DNA from: Iningainema tapete BLCC-T55
GTDB taxonomy: Bacteria; Cyanobacteriota; Cyanobacteriia; Cyanobacteriales; Nostocaceae
Assembly (NCBI RefSeq): GCF_014698965.1
Contig: NZ_JACXAE010000082.1
Span: 1-64,000, forward strand
Direction of reading: 5' to 3'
DNA length: 64,000 bases
The position numbers and the translations under genes were made by a program. The notes below the pieces were generated by a model, which ran no database searches, was not told where the DNA came from, and worked only from the letters and a program-made list of their open reading frames with translations. Shown here piece after piece: positions 46,401-55,043 of this stretch. Within the stretch, counting starts at the first letter, position 1, and every line of letters starts with the position of its first letter.

Positions 46401-46985
46401 CGATATCCTATCACTTAAGTTTTCTGGTAAGTTGACTTCTGTTTCCTGCTCGTTAGATAAAACTTGGATTAAGTTAGCTAGGATAGTTTTAACGGGCGGT
46501 GCTTCTCGAAGCGATCGCCAGATCACATACTCAAAATTTTCTTGAATCTGTTGCGCAAGCTTGAAAGATAGAGCCGTCTTACCAATGCCGCCCATGCCCA
46601 ATACTGCCACCAATCGGCAGCGATCGTCAACAATCCATTGCTCTAACTCGCTAAGTTCTTCTTTCCTGCCATAAAAAACTGATGTACAGAGAGCTTCTCC
46701 CCAATCTATCCTAGTATTTGAGCTTAAATAGTCACTTTTGTCTATTTTTAGGTCAAAAATTTCAAATAGTTTCTCTAGAGTTTGTTTATCAACTCCTCCT
46801 TCCCGATTCAGTACTTTCGAGATGGTACTGGAATATAACCCAGACAGGGCGCTCATTTCTTCGAGAGTGTACCTGTTGCCAAAATTTTCCTGTGCTTCTA
46901 ACTGACGCTTCGATTCTTGGAGTTTTTGCAAGCCCTTAGTAGTGAGTGTAACACCACGCTTACGTCTCCAGTTCTGTATGCCCAT
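43473..46985 (-). CDS. HTH-NB-ARC-WD40 STAND protein with 14 WD40 repeats
   Basis: A 1170-residue signal-transduction NTPase. Residues 35-85 look like a helix-turn-helix (YTLEEMSALSGLYSSTISKV). The NB-ARC domain has the P-loop GMGGIGKT (130-137) and Walker B RCLVILDNAES near 205. A pentapeptide-like stretch (FSNLTVWQADLKCVQLQGVN) precedes 14 WD40 repeats from about residue 555, enough for two seven-bladed propellers. Repeat units such as ASGSHDQTVKLWDVSTGECK are nearly identical. Bacterial STAND proteins sense ligands or invaders through such repeats and trigger an effector; here the only candidate output is the HTH. The gene is monocistronic with a 386-bp upstream gap. Confidence 0.9.
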   Translation of the reverse strand: MGIQNWRRKRGVTLTTKGLQKLQESKRQLEAQENFGNRYTLEEMSALSGLYSSTISKVLNREGGVDKQTLEKLFEIFDLKIDKSDYLSSNTRIDWGEALCTSVFYGRKEELSELEQWIVDDRCRLVAVLGMGGIGKTALSFKLAQQIQENFEYVIWRSLREAPPVKTILANLIQVLSNEQETEVNLPENLSDRISRLLYYLRNQRCLVILDNAESILRSGSRAGLYREGYEGYGELLRRVGEETHQSCLVLTSREKLKQVASQEGEALPIRSLQLSGLKLVEGQEIFKVKGLSAADDELRTLVERYAGNPLALKIVATTIQDVFDGNVCEFLQQNTTVFGDIRDLLDQQFERLSDLEKHIMYWLAINCEPISLSELKDDIISPILPQKTLEAIESLVRRSLVEKNASFTLQSVVMEYVTNRLVEQVCEEIATQNIELFRSHALMKATAKDYIKETQVRLILQPVLDELLIAFKSKRGIEERLNQILAKLRKASPLEPGYTTGNIINLFSQLKTNLRGYDFSNLTVWQADLKCVQLQGVNFAHAQFAKSVFADTFGGVLSVAFSPDGKLLAFGDTNGEIHLRQVADGRHVLTLKGHTSWVVSLAFSQDGRVFASSSSDNTLKLWEVDTGQCLQTLQEHDKEVWSVAFSPDGSTLVSGSDDQTVKLWSVSTGECKRTFHGHTSWVHSVAFSPDGQMLVSGSDDQTVKLWDINTGECLKTLLGHRDGVRAITVSPNGQMLASSSEDQTMKLWNLSTGECLKTLQEHSNEIYSVAFSPQGDLLASGSHDQTVKLWDISTGECKRTFQQHSSWVYSVAFSPQGDLLASGSFDQTAKLWSVSDGKCLRTFQGYTDQILSVAFSPDGQTLASGSHDSSVRLWNVTTGQILRTLQGHRAAVWSVAFSPQGNTLASGSEDQTVRLWDVSTGQCLKTFQKHRALVWSVTFSPDGQKLASSSEDQTVRLWDVNTGQMLRILQGHRAAVWSVGFSPQGDFLASGSHDQTVKLWDVSTGECKRTLEGHTAWVWSVAFSPDGKLLASTSPDGTIRLWSVYTNECLKVLQVSTVWLQLVAFSPDNRTLAGCSQDFTVQLWDVSTGQCKRTLQGHTSRVCSIAFNPDSRTLASSGEDETIRLWDITTGNCLKTLKAEKPYERMNIRGVTNLSPATITTLKALGAVD

Positions 46986-47404
46986 GTATTAAAGTAGTAA
47001 TAATAACTTAAATTTTTTAAGTTTTCCATCAATATTTCTTTTATCTTACGCCTCAATATCCCGTTCTTCCCTGTTTTATTAATGACATCGATTATATATT
47101 TGATAAATATATAAGAAAGCCACTGCCGCAGCAGTGACAAAAATAGCCATTCAACACTATTATCCACGTAGTTGATTGTCAGTCTGCTGCCTTTTTGCTA
47201 GATAGCTAAAAATATTTCTAGCACGTCTAAAAATATGTCAAACTGATTGCCAAGTGTGTCAAGGTGTTGTCACGTGTTCTACTGGCTCTAATTATTCTGG
47301 CGATTTGCGGCAAAATGTTAAGAAATCTAAAGCTAGAATTAGCCCAGGGAGATAATTAAAAGAGGTCAAATTTGACCTTTTGGCAGAAATGCAAGATAGA
47401 GTTT
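46986..47404. other. Intergenic region between the STAND gene and the kinase pseudogene
   Basis: No gene seen. AT-rich, with a direct repeat CTAAAAATAT (about 47207 and 47227) and a TGTCAA-rich stretch (47235-47275). It should hold the promoter of the STAND gene. Confidence 0.4.
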
Positions 47405-48828
47405 ATGTATGAGTCACGACAAGGTAGGCAGTCACCATCTTTAATTACTTCACTTGAGTTCTTTTCTCAATATGCCAGTATTGGGGCTATCTTGATTGGG
47501 ATAGCTGTGATACTAGGATGGATTTTTGACGTTCAGCTCCTCAAGAGCGTCTTACCAGGATTGGTAGCAATGAAAGCCAACACAGCCACGGGTTTAATCT
47601 TAGCAGGAGCTTCAGTGTGGTTGTGGCATCGGCGATCGCCACCAATTACCCAGTATACAGCTCAAGTCTGTGCTGTGATTGTCCTGCTTATTGGTCTGTT
47701 GACTCTAATTGAGTATGGCTTTAATGTAGACTTGCATATCGATCAACTCTTGTTCAAAGCTCCACTTGACCCAATTAACGATGCTGCTCCTGGTAGAATG
47801 GCAGTCCATACTGCATTTAACTTTCTCTTACTTGGCTCTGCCTTACTACTATTCAACATCCCTCATCCTAACTGGTTCGCAGCTCAAGTTTTGGCGTTAA
47901 TGGTATTTCAAATTGCTTTTCTTGGTATATTAGGCTATTTCTATGGTAATGCCTACTTTTACAGATTTGGCTCAATTACATCTATTGCCATACACACTGC
48001 TGTGGCATTTATCCTTTTAAGCTGTGGCATTTTGTTTGCTAATCCCACTCAAGGAGTTGTCGCTGTAGTTGTCAGCCTTAATGTGGGTGGATTAATTGCT
48101 CAACGCCTGTTGCCTACAGCAATTGTAGTTCCGCCGTTAGTGTGTTGGTTAGGTTTGTTCGGATACCGAAAGCAAATTTATACAGCAGAGTTAGGAATTT
48201 CGCTGCTGGGGATTTTAAATGTTATAATATTTTCCATTTTAATTTGGTGGAATGCTCTTTTCCTGAACCGAGTCGATTACAGACGTCATCAAGCAGAAAC
48301 AGCACTAAAACAAGCGAAAGAAGAGCTAGAACAAAAAGTTGAAGAGCGCACAATTGAGTTAAGACAAGCCAACGAGCAACTACAAACAGAAATTGCTAGC
48401 ATTGCTAGAAGATTATGGTGAGCAACTAGATTCTCTTGGGCAAGATTACGCTCGTTACATCAGTGATGCTGCTTTACAAATGGATACTTTAATCTCCGAC
48501 TTATTGGGCTATAGTCGTCTGAGCCGTAGAGACATTAATCTTCAACCCACAGACTTGACAATTGTCGTTCAAGATGCATTAAACCAACTTGGTGCGTTAC
48601 AAGAGGGAGCGGAAGTACTCGTTGAATCCCCCCTTCCTCATGTCATCGCTCATGGCACAAAGCTGGTGCAAGTAGTGACCAATTATATTAACAAACGCGA
48701 TAAAATTTGTAGAGCCTGGTGTTCAACCAAAGGTGCGGGTGTGGACTCAGGAGCGACAGAATTGGATACGCCTGTGGGTAGCAGATAATGGAATTGGTAT
48801 TGCACCTGAGTACCAAGAACGAATTTGA
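47405..48828 (+). pseudogene. Decayed membrane-bound histidine kinase
   Basis: The N-terminal 290 or so residues form an intact multi-helix membrane sensor (IGAILIGIAVILGWIFDVQL, VCAVIVLLIGLLTLIEYGFN), followed by a coiled coil, QAKEELEQKVEERTIELRQA. After LQTEIA the DNA jumps to LLEDYGEQLDSLGQDYARYI in another frame. The intervening segment with the phosphoacceptor histidine (normally SHDLQEPLR) is missing. An extra A at about 48690 (AACAAACGCG) breaks the ATPase domain; corrected, it reads NAIKFVEPGVQPKVRVWTQE and VADNGIGIAPEYQERI. The frame then ends abruptly at the junction with the response regulator. At least three lesions mean it cannot work as a kinase. Confidence 0.8.
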
Positions 48829-49234
48829 GGATAACTCCCGCGATGTGATTTTGATGCAAAGAGCTTTCCGCAAGGCGGCAATTACTAAACCGCTTCAGGT
48901 TGTGAATGACGGAGAAGCAGCAGTACTATATTTATCAGGACAAGAACCTTACAGCGATCGCAATCAATTTCCTTTGCCCGTACTAGTTCTATTAGACTTG
49001 AAGCTACCTCGTAAATCTGGTGCTGAAGTGCTATTGTGGCTACGACAACAACCAGAACTTAAGCGTATGCCTGTTGTGGTACTGACTTCTTCTAAAGAGT
49101 ATGCTGATATTAATAAAGTTTACGATCTTGGTGCTAATGCCTATATGGTTAAACCTGTAGCTTTTGACGATCTAGTAGAAATTGTCAAAACCCTCAATAT
49201 GCACTGGATCATGTTAAATCAGAAGCCACAATGA
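48788..49234 (+). CDS. Response regulator receiver protein with altered N-terminus
   Basis: A 148-residue Rcp1-like single-domain receiver. It keeps the acidic pair in FEDNSRDVILMQRAFRKAAI, the phosphoacceptor aspartate in LPVLVLLDLKLPRKSG, the threonine in MPVVVLTSSKEYAD and the lysine in NAYMVKPVAFDDLVEIV. The first strand (normally ILLVEDN) is replaced by MELVLHLSTKNEF, which is out-of-frame kinase sequence. A deletion therefore fused the kinase's ATPase region to this gene and removed the original start. It may be translated but misfolded, or be a second pseudogene. Confidence 0.7.
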   Translation: MELVLHLSTKNEFEDNSRDVILMQRAFRKAAITKPLQVVNDGEAAVLYLSGQEPYSDRNQFPLPVLVLLDLKLPRKSGAEVLLWLRQQPELKRMPVVVLTSSKEYADINKVYDLGANAYMVKPVAFDDLVEIVKTLNMHWIMLNQKPQ

Positions 49235-49380
49235 CAGCTTATGCTACAATTGAAGACCAGAGAAAAGCTTTTTTAGCAGGTTTTCAATCTCATATCTCTA
49301 AGCCAATTGAACCAACAGAAGTTGTAGCGGCGATCGCTAATCTAGCGCAAAAAGTCAACGTTAGGCCATCATGTTCGTAG
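49231..49380 (+). pseudogene. C-terminal remnant of a receiver domain from a hybrid kinase
   Basis: The open frame of 49 codons reads MTAYATIEDQRKAFLAGFQS, HISKPIEPTEVVAAIANLAQ, KVN and further. This is the end of a receiver domain: threonine-alanine switch, lysine in SKPIEP and the last helix. The N-terminal two thirds with the phosphoacceptor aspartate are absent. It overlaps the preceding response regulator stop by 4 nt. It is another deletion product of the same signalling locus. Confidence 0.75.
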
Positions 49381-49405
49381 AGACGCTCCGGCGGAGCGTC
49401 TCTAC
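49377..49405. repeat. GTAGAGACG-family palindrome, copy 8
   Basis: GTAGAGACGCTCCG / CGGAGCGTCTCTAC with a central G. Its first bases supply the TAG stop of the receiver remnant, which may mark the breakpoint of that gene's truncation. Confidence 0.9.
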
Positions 49406-49424
49406 AGATATTTATGAAAAATTA

Positions 49425-50555
49425 TTAACTATTCACTTCCAATAAACGCGAATTTTGTAGCCTATCTAACCACTTCTTGATAAAGATTCGGTTAGCATTT
49501 CTCTCATCTACATCTTGAGTATCCAACGGATGTGGTAATAGTCCCAAAATCGCTGCACTTGTTACACAGAACATTGATTTTTGGAAACTAATACAAATCT
49601 GTACTCGTAAATCATCTTCTCCACGAAGACTGCGACGATAAACTTCGTGTAAGTAATCGGGTAGGTAGTGACGCATATCCTGCATTAACAAGGTGGGAGG
49701 AATACCAGCACCACCAATTGGTAGAGGATCGGCATATAAAGCGCCATACTGAAATCGACTTTGATCCGGGGGAATTTGATAAGCTTGAGCATTATATGAA
49801 ACAGTCCCTTGGAAAGGTGTTCCTCTGAAGAATATTGCTTCTACATAAGGTATTGCTGTATCCGCAAGGAAGGTTAAACCAGCTTGGGAGGGAATAATTT
49901 CATACACTTTATCATGAATTTTTACTGAGTAGGTAATTGGGTTATTGGCATTTGCGACTAAACCTGCTTTAATATGGTCTACAACCTGGGGAATAGTTTT
50001 GATCTTACCGTGATCGTAGAGATCTGATAAACTGAGAAAAATATCAGCCATTACATGCCAAAATTGTCCCAATCCACTGTAATAGGCAGAGACACGCAAC
50101 TGTTCAATTAAGAAGTTAGGAAACAGTTGGTTAAGTCCGAGAATAAAGGGATTGTTTTTAAATTTTGCGGCTATAACAGCTTTTGCTCTCTCGATAAATT
50201 CTGGAGAATCTAAATATTCATCTAACCCACCACCTCCATGCCAAAGCATCCCTTTCATGCAATACTCGGCATATTCAAAATTTATTCTTTCATGCCACCA
50301 GTGACGGAATAATTTTTGGAAACTAAATTCACCGTTAAAGTATTTGAAAAACGGGAAAAATACTAAAAATTGCTCTTTGGCAATGTAAGTAAGATTTTTC
50401 CAGTAAGCATCTAAAACTACGCCGTAGCTTTTGAGAATGCCTACTACTTCTAGCACGTTTTCTGGAGTATCGGGAAGTAATGCCCCTCCTGATTCTAAAC
50501 GCTCTATGTACTCTATTAATGGATAATTAACGAGTTTTTGTTGTAAATTTACCAT
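49425..50555 (-). CDS. cupB: CO2 hydration protein of an NDH-1 CO2-uptake complex, probably CupB/ChpX type
   Basis: A 376-residue protein of the Cup/Chp family, which converts CO2 to bicarbonate at the NDH-1MS-type complex on thylakoids. Recognisable parts are YPLIEYIERLESGGALLPDT, FRHWWHERINFEYAEYCMKG, GLGQFWHVMADIFLSLSDLY and IPPTLLMQDMRHYLPDYLHE. The His-rich HWWHER region is a likely part of the active or metal site, by family knowledge only. The length is nearer to CupB than to the longer CupA (about 50 kDa). It is the third gene of the ndhF-ndhD-cup operon, 34 bp after ndhD. Confidence 0.85.
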   Translation of the reverse strand: MVNLQQKLVNYPLIEYIERLESGGALLPDTPENVLEVVGILKSYGVVLDAYWKNLTYIAKEQFLVFFPFFKYFNGEFSFQKLFRHWWHERINFEYAEYCMKGMLWHGGGGLDEYLDSPEFIERAKAVIAAKFKNNPFILGLNQLFPNFLIEQLRVSAYYSGLGQFWHVMADIFLSLSDLYDHGKIKTIPQVVDHIKAGLVANANNPITYSVKIHDKVYEIIPSQAGLTFLADTAIPYVEAIFFRGTPFQGTVSYNAQAYQIPPDQSRFQYGALYADPLPIGGAGIPPTLLMQDMRHYLPDYLHEVYRRSLRGEDDLRVQICISFQKSMFCVTSAAILGLLPHPLDTQDVDERNANRIFIKKWLDRLQNSRLLEVNS

Positions 50556-50589
50556 TGACAGTCTTCCTTTGCAACTAGTTTTCTGTAAC

Positions 50590-52071
50590 TTATTGGTTTT
50601 GTGTCGCAGTGGCGATCGCTTCTACCTTTATCATTGCAGTAGTAGTTGGTTCGCTCCAGTGTGTTAACCAATTAGGTTGGACACCATAAATAACAATTAG
50701 CACAGCTAAAACTACCGCTGGCGCACGCTCTGCCCAAGACACGCATGGTAAGTTAACAACTTGTGGAGACAAGCGCCCAAAAAAGGCATTGTTGGTGAGA
50801 ATTAAGAAATAAACAGCGGTTAAGCCTGTACCGATAATACATAACAGAGTTTGGACTGGGAAAACTGCAAAACTACCGCGAAAAACCACGAATTCTGCAA
50901 TAAAGCCTACCATTCCTGGTATACCAGCACTCGCCATCACGCCCAAAACCATTAAGCTACCAATTACAGGCATACCTCGTTCTGGATTGAGTAGTCCCCG
51001 AATGGTATCTAAATCACGGCTCTTGGCTTTTTGATATACAATGCCTACTAATAGGAACAACAGTGCGGAAATTAAGCCGTGGCTAATCATTTGCATAACT
51101 GTTCCTAACAAGCTCAGTGGTGTAGCAGCAGCGGCGGCTAAAAGTACGTAGCCCATATGTCCGATGGAACTGTATGCTACCATTTTTTTCATGTCTTTTT
51201 GGGCGATCGCACAAGATGCCCCATACAGCACACTGACTACTGCCCAGACTGCTAAAGCAGGAGCTACATAACTCCAAGCTTCTGGCAACAAGCTCATGCC
51301 AAATCGAAGTAAACCGTAAGTTCCTAACTTCAAAAGCACCCCAGCTAACATGACTGAAATTGGTGTAGAAGCCTCGACGTGAGCATCAGGTAACCAGGTG
51401 TGGAATGGTACTAGAGGTATTTTGATGCCAAAACCAATTAAAATTCCTGACAGGAGCAGAATTTGAGTTGCTAAGGATAGAGATGTGGTGTCTAAGGTTG
51501 TTAAAGCAAAACTAGGGGATTTACTCAGCCAAACTAAGCCCAGAAAACTCGCTAAAATGAGAATTCCCGATACAGCGGTATAAATGAGAAATTTTGTGGC
51601 TGCGTAACCCCGCTTTGCACCGCCCCAAATGGCGATTAGTAAATACAGCGGTATTAATTCTAACTCATAGAACAGGAAAAATAGAAGTAAATCTTGGGCG
51701 ACAAAAGCGCCTGTAACTCCTGCATTTAACAGCAGTAGTAAAGAGTAATAAAATCGCGAGCGCTCTATAGTTACATTACTACTGTAGATGGCAATACAAG
51801 TTAATAGACCATTTAACAGCAGCAAAGGCAAAGACAAACCATCTATTCCTAGATTGTAGTTTAATCCCAATGCATCTACCCAAGGAATGAATTCAGTAAA
51901 CTGTTGACCAACTTTGTTGGGGTTAAACTGAATTGCTAATACTATTGTCCAAAAGAAAGAGACACAGGCGATAACTAAAGCTACTAAACGGGATTTTGCG
52001 GAGCTGCCACTGTCAAAGAGAGTGACTAACAGCGCTCCTAATACTGGAATCAAAATTAAAGCAGTAAGCAT
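50590..52071 (-). CDS. ndhD: NDH-1 subunit NdhD, CO2-uptake variant (D3/D4 type)
   Basis: A 493-residue proton-translocating membrane subunit with about 14 helices. It shows LLLFFLFYELELIPLYLLIA, IPLVPFHTWLPDAHVEASTP, KKMVAYSSIGHMGYVLLAAA and GIPGMVGFIAEFVVFRGSFA. The start at 52071 (MLTALILIPVLGALLV) matches the family; the frame upstream to 52146 translates a dispersed repeat. Its place between ndhF and cup identifies it as the variant subunit that binds the CO2-hydrating Cup protein. If the Cup is CupB, this is NdhD4 of the constitutive complex. Confidence 0.9.
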   Translation of the reverse strand: MLTALILIPVLGALLVTLFDSGSSAKSRLVALVIACVSFFWTIVLAIQFNPNKVGQQFTEFIPWVDALGLNYNLGIDGLSLPLLLLNGLLTCIAIYSSNVTIERSRFYYSLLLLLNAGVTGAFVAQDLLLFFLFYELELIPLYLLIAIWGGAKRGYAATKFLIYTAVSGILILASFLGLVWLSKSPSFALTTLDTTSLSLATQILLLSGILIGFGIKIPLVPFHTWLPDAHVEASTPISVMLAGVLLKLGTYGLLRFGMSLLPEAWSYVAPALAVWAVVSVLYGASCAIAQKDMKKMVAYSSIGHMGYVLLAAAAATPLSLLGTVMQMISHGLISALLFLLVGIVYQKAKSRDLDTIRGLLNPERGMPVIGSLMVLGVMASAGIPGMVGFIAEFVVFRGSFAVFPVQTLLCIIGTGLTAVYFLILTNNAFFGRLSPQVVNLPCVSWAERAPAVVLAVLIVIYGVQPNWLTHWSEPTTTAMIKVEAIATATQNQ

Positions 52072-52094
52072 AATTATGAGGTAAGGGTATGGGG

Positions 52095-52138
52095 GAGCCA
52101 TTGCCGCTGCGAGTTTCGCCCGTGGAGGCAACTGGCGT
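52095..52138. repeat. Diverged copy of the GC-rich insert repeat between ndhF and ndhD
   Basis: GAGCCATTGCCGCTGCGAGT through GGAGGCAACTGGCGT aligns with the insert at 4603-4648 upstream of trpB (shared TGCG, TTC, CCG, GCA-CTG and CGT blocks). It fills the short ndhF-ndhD gap and causes the false upstream extension of the ndhD frame. Confidence 0.6.
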
Positions 52139-52152
52139 GAGGGCAAAAATAG

Positions 52153-54021
52153 TTATGGTTTGGCGATCATCATACCCCAATGTCCCATAATTAATGACCA
52201 ACTAATCATAAAACCCAGTACAATAGTGCCGACCACGATGGTTAAAATGTATCCTTGAGAACGCCCGGAAATGCTATATCTTAAACTTTGTCCACTTAAG
52301 ATAGCAGCAAACCCAACTAAATTCACAAAACCATCTACGAGGAAGCGATCGCTCCATGCCGAAATCTTAGATAACAAAGCTACTGCACCAACTAATGTCA
52401 ATCGATAAACGCGGTCTATGTAAAAATCATAACCTAATAAATCTTGCACAAATCTCCATACCAGAATTCTCGATCTTGACCAAGCCTTGTGCAAATAGAT
52501 TGTCGAGCCGATGATTACTCCTAATATACTTGAGGAAACCAGCAAAGATGTATCGTACCAATTTATACTTTCCCAATCAGGAAGTAAATACCATTGCTGT
52601 AACATGAGGGGCAATAACAAAGTTAGCACCGTCAAAAATACCATTGGCACAGCCATTTGCCAACCAACTTCTGGTGTACGGCGAGTTTTTGGTTGCGGTT
52701 CACCCCAGAATACCAATCGGAATACCCGTGTTAAATTCAACGCCGTTAAGCCATTGACTAACACCAAAACTCCTATCACCCAAGGGCTAATCAAAACCAA
52801 ACCGTCAGCCCAACCTAACATAGCCCAAAAGCTTCCTAACGGCAGTAGCGTTACCATTCCCGCCGCACCAACAACAAAAGCAGTAGTCGTTGCTGGCATC
52901 CGTGACCACAAACCACCCATTTCTGTTAAATCTTGAGTAGTAGTAGTAGAAATCACTGAACCACAACTCATAAATAACAATGCCTTAGCGATCGCATGAG
53001 TCAACAACAACATTAGGGCTACTCCCCCTTGCTGCATACCCACTGCCAAAAACACTAATCCCATATACGCACTAGTAGAATGAGATAGCGTGCGTTTGAT
53101 GTCGATTTGGGCAATTGATACTAACGACGCGCCTACCGCTGTTACCGCACCTATGACGATCAAAGCATTTAAAGCTACTGGTGACAGTGCTAAAATTGGC
53201 TGAAGTTTAAACAGTGTAAAAGCACCACCAGCTACTACCATTGAATTTCGCATTACCGAAGCTGGATTAGGACCTTCCATTGCTTCATCTAACCATAAAT
53301 GCAGCGGAAACTGGGCGCATTTACCTGAAGGTCCGGCAATTAAGGCAAAACCTAGTAAAGTAGAGGTGACAGGATTTAATTGTGCAGTTTGCGCCCACTC
53401 ATATAAGTCAGAAAAGTTTAAACTGCCTGCTAGGTTAGAAAGTGTCACTACCCCCATCAACAGTAACAAGTCACCTACTCGCTTGGTTAAAAATGCATCT
53501 CGCGCCGCCGTTACTACCAAAGGCTGGGCGTACCAAAATCCTACGAGCAAGTAGGTGGAAAGAGTCAGCATTTCCAACAGGGCATAACTGAGAAACAAAG
53601 AGTCACTGATGGCTAAGCCACTAATAGCTGCTTCAAAAAATCCCATCAGCGCAAAAAAACGCGCCAATGCCCAGTCTTTTTCCATGTAACCTAAGGCATA
53701 AGTTTGTGCCAACAAACTTAAACCGATAATCAAAACTGTTGCCCCTACAGTAACAGGTGAAATTTCTAAGGCAAAAGATAAATTTAAATCTGCTGCTTGG
53801 AACCAGTTAACCACTAGGTACTCTGGTTCACGATTCCAAATGTCTTGAAGAACAAACACGCTATGGACAAAAGCCAACACAGTCGTCAACAAGTTGAGGT
53901 AAGAAGCAGGTCTTGGTCCTGTACGTCGAATTAATCCTATTGCCCACGGTAGAGTGAGAATAGCCCCTATTAAACCATATAGAGGTATACACCAACTTGT
54001 TGAAAATAGCAATTGATTCAT
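52153..54021 (-). CDS. ndhF: NDH-1 subunit NdhF, CO2-uptake variant (F3/F4 type)
   Basis: A 622-residue membrane subunit, the distal proton-pumping arm of the complex. It has the NuoL-type pattern: LFLSYALLEMLTLSTYLLVG, KCAQFPLHLWLDEAMEGPNP, ASVMRNSMVVAGGAFTLFKL and IKRTLSHSTSAYMGLVFLAV. The CO2-uptake variants read LWLDEAMEGPNP at the site where respiratory NdhF has LPDAMEGPTP. It is the first gene of the ndhF-ndhD-cup operon and diverges from ccmK across a 576-bp control region. An AAGGAAAC ribosome site precedes ATG. Confidence 0.9.
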   Translation of the reverse strand: MNQLLFSTSWCIPLYGLIGAILTLPWAIGLIRRTGPRPASYLNLLTTVLAFVHSVFVLQDIWNREPEYLVVNWFQAADLNLSFALEISPVTVGATVLIIGLSLLAQTYALGYMEKDWALARFFALMGFFEAAISGLAISDSLFLSYALLEMLTLSTYLLVGFWYAQPLVVTAARDAFLTKRVGDLLLLMGVVTLSNLAGSLNFSDLYEWAQTAQLNPVTSTLLGFALIAGPSGKCAQFPLHLWLDEAMEGPNPASVMRNSMVVAGGAFTLFKLQPILALSPVALNALIVIGAVTAVGASLVSIAQIDIKRTLSHSTSAYMGLVFLAVGMQQGGVALMLLLTHAIAKALLFMSCGSVISTTTTQDLTEMGGLWSRMPATTTAFVVGAAGMVTLLPLGSFWAMLGWADGLVLISPWVIGVLVLVNGLTALNLTRVFRLVFWGEPQPKTRRTPEVGWQMAVPMVFLTVLTLLLPLMLQQWYLLPDWESINWYDTSLLVSSSILGVIIGSTIYLHKAWSRSRILVWRFVQDLLGYDFYIDRVYRLTLVGAVALLSKISAWSDRFLVDGFVNLVGFAAILSGQSLRYSISGRSQGYILTIVVGTIVLGFMISWSLIMGHWGMMIAKP

Positions 54022-54597
54022 TTATGTTTCCTTGAGTTTTTGACTTTAAATTATTTTTCCTTAAAGATTTGTCTATCTTCATTGTGGCAAACAATGTAAA
54101 TTGCATTCTAGATTATTTAGGCATTTTTTTGCTGCATAACTTAGAAAAATCTATAAATTTATTCACAGATATCTCTCCCATGTTTACTAATACTAAAACA
54201 TCTGTTTATATTTATTATAATTAAAATTTATATATTTCTCAAGCACTTTTTTACATAAATAGCAAAAAGCAGGGATATACTGCAACAACACTCTTCGAGT
54301 TTTTCGTCATTCCTCTAAAGACTGAATTTCCACCTGTATGAACTTGATTTAGCTGTTAATATAAAAAAATTATAAAACACGAAGTGACTGCTATAGAAAG
54401 CAGTGAACTTTGATTGAGCAGTCGTGAGTATTAAATTTAGTTAAGTTTTCTAAAACTATTTTATCATAAACTATTATAGTGATTTATATTGCCAAGGGCG
54501 CAAAGCTTTTTTATGCTTAATTTGGTAATGCTTAGATAGCTCAAGATGAGCATCTTCGTCAAAATTTTACGTAACAGTACTGGGAGGAAGTTCTGCG
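54022..54597. promoter_or_regulatory. Divergent control region between the CO2-uptake and carboxysome operons
   Basis: A 576-bp AT-rich region with no gene. It should contain promoters for both ndhF and ccmK2, and probably LysR-type (NdhR/CcmR) sites, since such a regulator ends the ccm operon. I could not fix a T-N11-A operator with confidence. A GGGAGG ribosome site (54582-54587) lies 10 bp before ccmK2. Confidence 0.6.
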
Positions 54598-54906
54598 ATG
54601 CCTATTGCAGTGGGAATGATTGAAACTAAAGGTTTTCCAGCAATTGTGGAAGCGGCTGATGCGATGGTGAAAGCTGCACGCGTCACATTGGTAGGATATG
54701 AAAAAATTGGCAGCGCACGAGTAACTGTGATTGTCCGAGGTGATGTTTCTGAGGTACAAGCTTCAGTAGCAGCTGGTATAGAAGCAGCGAGAAGAGTTAA
54801 TGGTGGTGAGGTAGTATCCACTCATATAATTGCTCGTCCCCATGAGAACTTGGAATACGTCCTGCCAATTCGCTACACCGAAGCTGTAGAACAGTTCCGT
54901 ACCTAA
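54598..54906 (+). CDS. ccmK2: Carboxysome shell hexamer protein CcmK2-like
   Basis: A 102-residue BMC-domain protein that forms the hexagonal facets of the beta-carboxysome shell. The pattern is [40 protein letters not shown] and [18 protein letters not shown]. The C-terminal [12 protein letters not shown] is short, as in CcmK2. It is the first gene of the ccm operon. A heptamer-repeat hairpin separates it from ccmK1. Confidence 0.95.
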   Translation: MPIAVGMIETKGFPAIVEAADAMVKAARVTLVGYEKIGSARVTVIVRGDVSEVQASVAAGIEAARRVNGGEVVSTHIIARPHENLEYVLPIRYTEAVEQFRT

Positions 54907-54918
54907 AAGATTTTGGTG

Positions 54919-54972
54919 GGATGATAGTTAACAGTTGACAGTTAACCCTCAACTGTCAGCAGTTAGCATCCT
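54919..54972. repeat. Heptamer-repeat hairpin (AGTTAAC/AGTTGAC units)
   Basis: AGTTAACAGTTGACAGTTAA faces CAACTGTCAGCAGTTAGC. It lies in the ccmK2-ccmK1 gap and could stabilise the ccmK2 message, giving higher shell-protein dosage, but this is inference. Confidence 0.7.
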
Positions 54973-55043
54973 AGTTAAAATTCTCTTTGTTTAGCTTCGT
55001 TTTGTGTTGATTTAGTTGGAATCATAATCAGGAATCAAAAGTT

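Noticed and set aside
52072..52146. N-terminal extension of NdhD
   Set aside because: It reads a repeat element and would put a polar, Pro/Arg-rich segment before the first membrane helix. NdhD proteins begin at the MLTALILIPVLGA-like sequence.
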